The translations under genes were made by a program, and so were the position numbers. The notes under the pieces are model-generated. The model worked only from the letters and a program-made list of their open reading frames with translations. It made no database searches and was not told the DNA's origin. From NCBI RefSeq assembly GCF_030124375.1, contig NZ_JASKLS010000022.1, positions 1 through 64,000 of the forward strand: a stretch of DNA of 64,000 nucleotides, given 5' to 3'. Position 1 is the stretch's first letter. Each line of letters opens with the position of its first letter. The stretch is from Sinorhizobium sp. 6-70 (GTDB taxonomy: Bacteria > Pseudomonadota > Alphaproteobacteria > Rhizobiales > Rhizobiaceae). Positions 16,328-23,311 of the stretch are shown here, piece by piece.

Positions 16328-18109
16328 GTGGCGCATTCTTCGGAAGCTAGCGGGAGGCGTTTCCAGCTCATCCTGATCAAGCCGTCGCACTATGATGACG
16401 AAGGCTACGTGATCCGGTGGTGGCGTGCCATGATCCCCTCGAACTCGCTCGCCGCGCTTTATGGTATTGCCGCTGACTGCGCCGAACGCAAGGTGCTCGG
16501 CCCGGACACTGCCATCGATATCACGGTGGTCGACGAAACGAATACGCGGGTCGATTTCCCGGCCCTTCTGCGCGTGCTTGGCCGACGCGACAATTTCGGC
16601 ATGGTGGCGCTTGTCGGAGTCCAATCCAACCAGTTTCCGCGCGCGCTCGATATTGCGCGGCCGTTTCGCAACGCTGGCATACCCGTTGCCATGGGCGGGT
16701 TTCACGTGTCGGGCTGCCTTGCCATGCTTGACGGCAAGGCAGTGGAACTCGACGCCTGCCGTGAGATAGGCATTTCCATGTTTGCCGGCGAGGCGGAGGG
16801 CCGTCTTGAAACCGTGCTGCGCGATGCGGCTGCCGGCAAGCTGGAGCCGATCTACAACTTCATGGATGACCTGCCGGCCATTGCCGACACACCGGTGCCG
16901 TTCCTGCCGAAGGAAAATATCGCCCACACGCTCGGCTTCAGTACGAGTTTCGATGCCGGTCGCGGCTGTCCCTATCAATGTTCCTTCTGCACGATCATCA
17001 ACGTGCAGGGGCGCAGGTCGCGTTTCCGCTCGGCCGACGACGTCGAGAAGCTCGTGCGGATGAACTGGGCACAAGGTGTGCACAAGTTCTTCATCACCGA
17101 CGATAATTTTGCCCGCAACAGGAATTGGGAGGCGATCTTCGACCGGTTGATCGAACTGCGGGAGAAGGACGCCATTCCGCTCGGCCTGATGATCCAGGTC
17201 GACACACTCTGCCACAGGATCCCGAACTTCATCGAGAAGGCCAAGCGCGCCGGTGTTACCCGCGTTTTCATCGGTCTCGAGAACGTCAACCCGGATAATC
17301 TGACCGCTGCGAGGAAGAGCCAGAACAAGATCACCGAATATCGCAAGATGCTGCTTGCCTGGAAGGCGCAGGGCATCATGACGCTCGCGGGCTACATCCT
17401 CGGCTTTCCGGCGGATACGCCCGAGACCATCCGGCGCGACATCGCCATCATCCAACACGAACTGCCGGTCGATATCGTCGAATTCTTCATCCTCACACCA
17501 CTGCCGGGCTCGGAGGACCACCAAAAGCTCTGGAGGAACGGCGTCGAGATGGAGGCGGATCTCAACGTCTATGATGTCGAGCATGTGTGCACGGCGCACG
17601 CGAGGATGAGCCGGGAGGCGTGGGAAAACATCTACCACGAGGCGTGGCGGCTCTATTACTCGCCGGAGCATATGGAGACATTGCTGCGCCGCGCGGCCGC
17701 GACGGGCGTGCCGCTTGGAAGCCTTGTCAAGCTGCTCGTTTCCTTCGCGACGATGGTGTCGCTCGAACACGTCCACCCGCTGCAAAGCGGCTTTTTGCGC
17801 CTGAAGCGGCCGTCGGAGCGGCGGCCGGGAATAAAGAGGGTGCATCCGCTGATCTTCTGGCCGCAGTTTTTACTGCAGACGGTGCGCAGGCACGGGACGC
17901 TTGCAGGCATGATCGTCCGGCTGACTGCCGCCGCCTTCAGGATTTCCCGCGACCCGGCTTCGAAGGCCTACATGGACCAGGCGCTGACGCCGGTCGGAGC
18001 AGACGACGAGGAGACGCTTGAACTTTTTACCAAAACTGCCGGAGGTACGACTGCGGTGGCGCATATAAGGAAGATCACGGCGCTCACCCACGCCGCTCCG
18101 GGCGTCTAA
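16328..18109 (+). CDS. B12-binding-domain type radical SAM protein
   Basis: This protein of about 593 residues has a Rossmann-like N-terminal region of the B12-binding type (about 15-180) followed by a radical SAM core whose 4Fe-4S cysteines are in GCPYQCSFC (CxxxCxxC, about residue 215). The C-terminal 200 residues are of unknown fold. The usual cobalamin motif DxHxxG is not evident in the N-terminal domain, so cobalamin binding is doubtful. A GTG start at 16328 after AAAGAGAG fits; an upstream extension to 16229 overlaps repeat DNA. It sits alone between repeats, with no pathway partner. The reaction cannot be named from sequence. Confidence 0.8.
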   Translation: MAHSSEASGRRFQLILIKPSHYDDEGYVIRWWRAMIPSNSLAALYGIAADCAERKVLGPDTAIDITVVDETNTRVDFPALLRVLGRRDNFGMVALVGVQSNQFPRALDIARPFRNAGIPVAMGGFHVSGCLAMLDGKAVELDACREIGISMFAGEAEGRLETVLRDAAAGKLEPIYNFMDDLPAIADTPVPFLPKENIAHTLGFSTSFDAGRGCPYQCSFCTIINVQGRRSRFRSADDVEKLVRMNWAQGVHKFFITDDNFARNRNWEAIFDRLIELREKDAIPLGLMIQVDTLCHRIPNFIEKAKRAGVTRVFIGLENVNPDNLTAARKSQNKITEYRKMLLAWKAQGIMTLAGYILGFPADTPETIRRDIAIIQHELPVDIVEFFILTPLPGSEDHQKLWRNGVEMEADLNVYDVEHVCTAHARMSREAWENIYHEAWRLYYSPEHMETLLRRAAATGVPLGSLVKLLVSFATMVSLEHVHPLQSGFLRLKRPSERRPGIKRVHPLIFWPQFLLQTVRRHGTLAGMIVRLTAAAFRISRDPASKAYMDQALTPVGADDEETLELFTKTAGGTTAVAHIRKITALTHAAPGV

Positions 18110-18354
18110 TCGTCGGGCCTGCATTTTTTCCTTGAGCTTGCCGCCGGCGATAACAAATCAGCCTAGCCGCAACGGCAAGCCGAAGCCCCCGCCAGCATCG
18201 GAAGCGCGACTATCTGCCGACCACTGCACCACTCGGAGCGGCATCTGGACCCGATAGGCTTCGCGAGCACGTACGCAAGGCACGCGATAAAATCAAAGCA
18301 CTCCATCGTCCCAACGCATCCAACACGACGGCAAGCCGCTGTGGACAGGCAAGT
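18110..18354. other. Intergenic stretch between convergent genes
   Basis: This spacer separates the convergent radical SAM and Cdc48 genes. I see no gene, clear terminator or recognised repeat. Confidence 0.35.
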
Positions 18355-20631
18355 TCAGCCGCCTTTTCGAGGCAGGAATCCGATCTGCTGTCGCTGCGGG
18401 TCTTCCTGTTTCAGCGTGCGGAGCATCGTCTCGTATTCCCGCTCGACTTCGGGCGTCACGGACGGACGGATTTCATCGAACGCCTTGTTGAAATGCGTTG
18501 ACGTGACGTCCTGGGCGTCGAGATTTTCTCTGAGTGCGATAAGACCCGCGCGTCTTGTGAGGTCTTCAAGGTCGGCGCCCGTGAACCGCTCGGTCCTCTG
18601 TGCGAGATCGTCGAGGTCGACGTCCTTGGCCAGCGGCATCTTGCGCGTGTGAATGCCGAGAATCTTGCGCCGGCCCTTTTGATCGGGAACGGGAACATAG
18701 ACAAGCTCGTCAAAACGGCCGGGTCGAAGCAGGGCGGGGTCGAGCAGGTTCGGCCGATTGGTCGCCGCCATGACGACGACGCCTTGCATGTCTTCCAGGC
18801 CGTCCATTTCCGCCAGCAAGGTGTTTACCACGCGTTCGGTCACGGCTGGCTCGCCGATGCCGCCACCCCGAGCCGGGGCGAGGGAATCGATTTCGTCGAT
18901 AAAGATCACGGTCGGCGCGACCTGCCTTGCCCGCTCAAAGAGTTGCGACACTTGCTGCTCGGACTCCCCGTACCATTTCGAAAGCAGGTCCGACGACTTG
19001 GTCGCCACGAAATTCGCCTCCGCTTCCCGCGCGACGGCCTTCGCCAGCAAGGTCTTGCCGGTTCCCGGCGGACCGAACAGCAGGAATCCCTTGGCCGGTC
19101 GAATGCCCATTCGCTTGAATGATTGCGGAGACCGCAACGGCAATTCGACCCCTTCGCGAAGCCGCATCTGCGCCTCGTCGAGCCCACCGATGTCAGCCCA
19201 CCGAACATCGGGGGCCTGAATCATGATTTCGCGCAGTGCCGAGGGCTGTATCCGCTTCATAGCACTCAGGAAGTCAGCCTGGTTGACGCTCAGATTTTCG
19301 AGGACCTCGGACGGGATACCCTCCCTGAGATTGATGTCGGGCAATATCCTGCGAAGCGCATCCATCGCTGCCTCGCGCGCGAGTGCGCCGACATCCGCGC
19401 CGACAAAACCGTATGTGGTTCTTGCAATTTCGTCGAGGTCGACGTCTTCCGCCAGAGGCATGCCGCGCGCGTGAATGGCAAGAACCTCGCGCCTGCCTTT
19501 CTGATCCGGCACTCCGATGACGATCTCGCGATCGAAGCGGCCTGGACGCCTCAGCGCTTCGTCAATCGAGTCACGACGGTTGGTGGCACCGATAACGACG
19601 ATGTTCTGCCTCGGCTCGAGACCGTCCATCAAAGTCAAAAGCTGTGCGACGATCCGGCGTTCCACCTCTCCGGTCACTTTCTCGCGTTTTGGCGCGATCG
19701 AGTCGATCTCATCGAGAAATATGATGGAAGGAGCGTTCTTGGCCGCCTCCTCGAACACCTGGCGCAGCCGTTGTTCGGATTCGCCATATTGGCTACCCAT
19801 GATTTCCGGCCCGGCGATATGATAGAAATGAGCCTCGGTTTCGTTTGCAACCGCCCGCGCCAGAAGCGTTTTGCCGGTTCCCGGAGGGCCGTGAAGCAGC
19901 ACGCCTTTCGGCGGATCGATGCCTAGGCGCTGGAACAGCTCCGGATGACGAAGCGGCAGCTCCACCATTTCCCGCACTTGATCGACGGCGTTGCCGAGGC
20001 CGCCGATGTCATCATAGGTGACGTCGGCGCGCCTGGCTTCCTTGGGCTCCTCGAATTCCGGCCGCAGTTCGACGATGGTATTTTCTCCCATCGTGACGAT
20101 ACCGCGCGGCTGGGTCGACACGACCACCAGACGTATTTCCTGAAGACCGTAGGCCGGAAGTTCGACCAAGCCGCGCATGATGTCATGCTCCGTGCGGGCG
20201 TTGCGACTGATGCGCTGCTGTACGGACGTCGAGATCACATCCCCGGCAGCCATCGGGCGGCGAAAGAAGGTACGCTGAAGCGCTTCGCCCGATCCTTGCA
20301 GCCGAAGGTTCTTCTGGGCAGGGGCGAGAACGACCCGCTGGGCAGGTCTCGCATCCACCTTGTGAACCTCCACATGGTCGCCGCTGGTTGCGCCGGCGTT
20401 CACACGCTGCAGGCCGTCCAGCCTGATGATGTTGAGGCCCTCGTCTTCACCATAGCCGCGGAAAGCGATCGCACCCGTATGACGTTTCCCGACAATCTCG
20501 ATTATGTCGCCTTCCTCGACTCCGAGCGCGGACATGATCTTTGGCGTAATTCTCGCGAACGGTCCTCCGGAGTCTTCGGGGCGGGTGTTGGCGACCTGAA
20601 GCTTGACGATATTGTCCTGGGATTGTGCCAT
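18355..20631 (-). CDS. CDC48/p97-family double AAA+ ATPase
   Basis: The 758 residues follow the full Cdc48/VCP plan: an N-domain (about 8-190), D1 with Walker A GPPGTGKT (248-255) and Walker B FLDEID (305-310), and D2 with Walker A GPPGTGKT (520-527) and Walker B IFIDEID (576-582). Both rings keep the RRPGRFD/LRPGRFD arginine-finger segment. D2 has the aromatic pore segment KWYGES (about 552). Archaeal and eukaryotic homologues unfold and extract proteins. Bacterial copies are sporadic and their role is little known. The C-terminus lacks an obvious HbYX proteasome-docking tail. It stands as a single gene. Confidence 0.93.
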   Translation of the reverse strand: MAQSQDNIVKLQVANTRPEDSGGPFARITPKIMSALGVEEGDIIEIVGKRHTGAIAFRGYGEDEGLNIIRLDGLQRVNAGATSGDHVEVHKVDARPAQRVVLAPAQKNLRLQGSGEALQRTFFRRPMAAGDVISTSVQQRISRNARTEHDIMRGLVELPAYGLQEIRLVVVSTQPRGIVTMGENTIVELRPEFEEPKEARRADVTYDDIGGLGNAVDQVREMVELPLRHPELFQRLGIDPPKGVLLHGPPGTGKTLLARAVANETEAHFYHIAGPEIMGSQYGESEQRLRQVFEEAAKNAPSIIFLDEIDSIAPKREKVTGEVERRIVAQLLTLMDGLEPRQNIVVIGATNRRDSIDEALRRPGRFDREIVIGVPDQKGRREVLAIHARGMPLAEDVDLDEIARTTYGFVGADVGALAREAAMDALRRILPDINLREGIPSEVLENLSVNQADFLSAMKRIQPSALREIMIQAPDVRWADIGGLDEAQMRLREGVELPLRSPQSFKRMGIRPAKGFLLFGPPGTGKTLLAKAVAREAEANFVATKSSDLLSKWYGESEQQVSQLFERARQVAPTVIFIDEIDSLAPARGGGIGEPAVTERVVNTLLAEMDGLEDMQGVVVMAATNRPNLLDPALLRPGRFDELVYVPVPDQKGRRKILGIHTRKMPLAKDVDLDDLAQRTERFTGADLEDLTRRAGLIALRENLDAQDVTSTHFNKAFDEIRPSVTPEVEREYETMLRTLKQEDPQRQQIGFLPRKGG

Positions 20632-20784
20632 TGAACTCTCCGGGGTCGGACGTGGTCTGAAAGAGGGGACGAGTGCAGTGTCGATCAGTTATACGACCAA
20701 ACATATGGTTGAGGACAAGCATTTCTACCCACACCTTCGGCGTTTCAGCATGGCCTCGAAGGGGCTGACTTCACGTAGGGAAAT

Positions 20785-20851
20785 ACAAAATGCAGCAATT
20801 CAAGATGCTACAGCGCCCTTTGCGCGTTTTACAAGACGCGCGCGCTGTAGG
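20785..20851 (+). repeat. RIME-like palindromic repeat, copy 2
   Basis: This contains TGCAGCAATTCAAGATGCTA and a hairpin in which CTACAGCG (20818 region) pairs with CGCTGTAG at 20843-20850, with GCGCGT/ACGCGC inside. It belongs to the same family as the copies at 16180, 39227, 53809 and 62169. Confidence 0.75.
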
Positions 20852-20897
20852 CGCCGGCTTCAATCCAACGGCAGGTCGGCCGGAAAGTCGCCAGGCG

Positions 20898-21923
20898 TCA
20901 CGCGGCAGATGCACATGCGGCCGGATGCGCCGCCGGCATTTTCACGATGCGGCCCCGCGCTTCCTGCGGCGAACACCCAAAGGTCTCGCGGTAGCATTTG
21001 GAGAAATGGGAAGCTGATACGAAGCCGCAAGCGATGGCTACCTCCACGACAGGCATCGTCGACTGCACCAGCAGCAGTTGGGCGCGCTCGAGACGGAGCT
21101 TCAAATAATATCGCGCCGGCGAACAGCGCAGTTCGTTGCGGAACAGCCGCTCCACCTGGCGTCGTGAGAGGCCGATTGAAGAGGTAAGCTCTTCCACTTG
21201 CATCGGCTCGGTCAGGCTCTTTTCCATCTTCTCGACCAGCTTCAGCACGATGGGATCTCGAACCCCAACGCGTTGGGCGAAGGGAAGGCGCTGCCGCTCC
21301 CCGGGGTCCCGCACACGGTCGACAAGTGCGAGTTCGCATATGCCGCTCACAACGCTCTCGTCGAAATCGCGGCCGATAATGTGGAGCATCATGTCGAAGG
21401 AAGCAGCCCCGCCGGCGCAGGTATAGATGTTACCGTCGACCTCGTAGATTCCGCTACTGGCGTTTGCCGCGCCAAAGCGCTCCACAAATCCGGGTTGGTT
21501 CTCCCAATGGATCGCGCATTTCCTCTGGTCGAGCAGCCCGGCTCTCGCCAGGACATGGGCGCCCGTGCACAGGCCTGCGACGGCGACGCCACGATTGCGG
21601 CATTCACGCAGCCACGCATCGGCCGCACGGTCGATGTAGCGCTCCACATGCTTTCCCCCGCAAATGACGGACACCGAGGGACGCAGACGGCTGGTGAGAT
21701 GCTGGCGTTCAACCGCTACCGAGTTGTCGGCTTCAAGCGCAAGGCCGCAGCTCGCGCGGACCTTGGCACCGTCGGAAGAGACTACTCGCCAGGAGTAGGC
21801 TTCGTAACCGACGACTGTGTTTGCCAGCCGCAAGGCCTCGACCGCTGAAGAGAACGCCAGCATCGTAAATTCCGGCACAAGGTAGAAGGCAAACTGACGC
21901 TGTTCCGCGCTCACTAGTCTCAT
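20898..21923 (-). CDS. GlxA-type AraC family regulator (DJ-1/PfpI domain)
   Basis: This 341-residue regulator has an N-terminal DJ-1/PfpI-like class I glutamine amidotransferase fold (about 5-185, with the cysteine elbow GLCTGAHVL) and a C-terminal AraC helix-turn-helix (about 225-325, containing IGLSRRQVERLFRNEL). The ATG at 21923 follows GGGGAGGAATTTG and is preferred over a start 16 codons upstream. This is the architecture of GbdR/CdhR/GlxA regulators, which often sense betaines, carnitine or related amines. It diverges across 135 bases from a second GlxA-type regulator. Ligand and targets are not known. Confidence 0.9.
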   Translation of the reverse strand: MRLVSAEQRQFAFYLVPEFTMLAFSSAVEALRLANTVVGYEAYSWRVVSSDGAKVRASCGLALEADNSVAVERQHLTSRLRPSVSVICGGKHVERYIDRAADAWLRECRNRGVAVAGLCTGAHVLARAGLLDQRKCAIHWENQPGFVERFGAANASSGIYEVDGNIYTCAGGAASFDMMLHIIGRDFDESVVSGICELALVDRVRDPGERQRLPFAQRVGVRDPIVLKLVEKMEKSLTEPMQVEELTSSIGLSRRQVERLFRNELRCSPARYYLKLRLERAQLLLVQSTMPVVEVAIACGFVSASHFSKCYRETFGCSPQEARGRIVKMPAAHPAACASAA

Positions 21924-22058
21924 CCAAATTCCTCCCCGACGGCCTGGTATCCTCCAGCGTCGCATGGCCATCTGTCCGCGACATTTCCTGAAATATTGAC
22001 TTGCCTTGGAGATCTGAAAAGAATGATTGCGTCATATCGGCAGTAGAAATGAGACAGT

Positions 22059-23066
22059 ATGGCTGTAAACGACGTTTCCCAGAGGAGCGTGCGCCGCGAT
22101 CAGGATGCACGCCTGACGGTGAGCTTTGTTCTGGTGCAGCGATTTACGCTCTGCGCCTTCGCCAATTTCGTGGATGTGTTGCGCCTCGCCGCGGATGAAG
22201 GCGACCGTAGCCGGCCAATTCAATGCCGATGGAAAGTCGTTGCCCCGGACATGAAACCGATCACCGCCAGCTGCGGTGTCTCTGTTCAGCCTCACGAGGT
22301 GTTCGGCAGCCCGAAACTTTTCGATTATATCGTGGTGGTCGGCGGCCTTATCGACGAAATGGACCGGCCCGACGAGCGGGTGGAACGTTACCTGCGGCAG
22401 GCCGCGGCGGCCGGGGTGCCTCTGGTTGGCCTTTGCACCGGCACCTTCATACTCCATCGTGCCGGTTTAATGGAGGGCTATCGCGGCTGTGTGAGCTGGT
22501 TCCACCATCAGGATTTTCTCTCGCAGTTCGACGGACTCAGGCCGATATCCGACCAGATCTTCGTGGTCGACCGCGACCGCCTCACTTGCTCGGGCGGCAC
22601 GAGCACGGCTCACCTCGCGGCATTCCTGGTCGACAGGCACATCGGCAAGGCTCAATCCACGAAGAGCTTGAATATCATGATGATCAGCGAGGCGGAGGAC
22701 GGGGGAACGCCGCAGCCCGGCCTGACGCTCAGCTTCCGGACCAAGGATCCAATTGTCAGGAAGGCGCTTTTGCTGATGCAGCAAAGCCTGGACACGCCTC
22801 TCTCCGTCTCCGAGATAGCAAGGAGTCTGAAAGTCGGTAAGCGGTGTCTTGAACGGCATTTCAGGGAAGCACTTGGAACCTCGCCCCTGACTGCGTTCAT
22901 CGAGATGAGGCTCTTGCTCGCGCGCCACATGCTCGAAAACACCGACAAGTCGATTGCGATGGTCGCGGCGGAAAGCGGCTTCTGTGATTCATCCCATCTC
23001 AGCCGGATGTTCCGCAGGCGGTTTGCCAACACGCCGCAGAATTTCCGCGCATCCCTGGGTTCTTAG
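22059..23066 (+). CDS. Second GlxA-type AraC family regulator
   Basis: This 335-residue protein has the same plan as its divergent neighbour: a DJ-1/PfpI-like domain (about 15-200, elbow GLCTGTFIL) and an AraC DNA-binding domain (about 230-330, with ESGFCDSSHLSRMFRRRF). The ribosome binding site is weak, so the start may be a few codons further in. It lies 245 bases upstream of the aminotransferase-dehydrogenase fusion gene in the same orientation, which makes that gene its most likely target. The two divergent regulators are related but clearly different. Confidence 0.9.
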   Translation: MAVNDVSQRSVRRDQDARLTVSFVLVQRFTLCAFANFVDVLRLAADEGDRSRPIQCRWKVVAPDMKPITASCGVSVQPHEVFGSPKLFDYIVVVGGLIDEMDRPDERVERYLRQAAAAGVPLVGLCTGTFILHRAGLMEGYRGCVSWFHHQDFLSQFDGLRPISDQIFVVDRDRLTCSGGTSTAHLAAFLVDRHIGKAQSTKSLNIMMISEAEDGGTPQPGLTLSFRTKDPIVRKALLLMQQSLDTPLSVSEIARSLKVGKRCLERHFREALGTSPLTAFIEMRLLLARHMLENTDKSIAMVAAESGFCDSSHLSRMFRRRFANTPQNFRASLGS

Positions 23067-23311
23067 ACGACAGCAAGTCGCAAGACTCCGGGCACGTTGT
23101 TGATCCGGCGCTAGGACGACGCAGCCGCCGGAGTCCTTCCGCGAACGGGGAGGTCGTCGATGCGATGCCAGCGCTAGCGCGGCAGCAATCCTCACGGCAG
23201 GCGCAACCATGACGCATTCCGCGTGCTGTTCGGCGCATATGAGGTCTTCTTTCTAAAGTGTTCGATCCACTATCAGCGCTATCTCCCGCCTCGAAAACAG
23301 ATAGGCAGATC
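23067..23311 (+). promoter_or_regulatory. Spacer upstream of the fusion gene
   Basis: This 245-base region precedes the fusion gene and probably carries its promoter and a GlxA-type regulator site. I cannot point to a definite operator. A GTG at 23258 opens the longer frame but has no good ribosome binding site. Confidence 0.3.

Noticed and set aside
18110..18354. Possible transposase remnant between the radical SAM and cdc48 genes
   Set aside because: I could not trace a reading frame or inverted ends. The sequence has no recognisable insertion-sequence feature.
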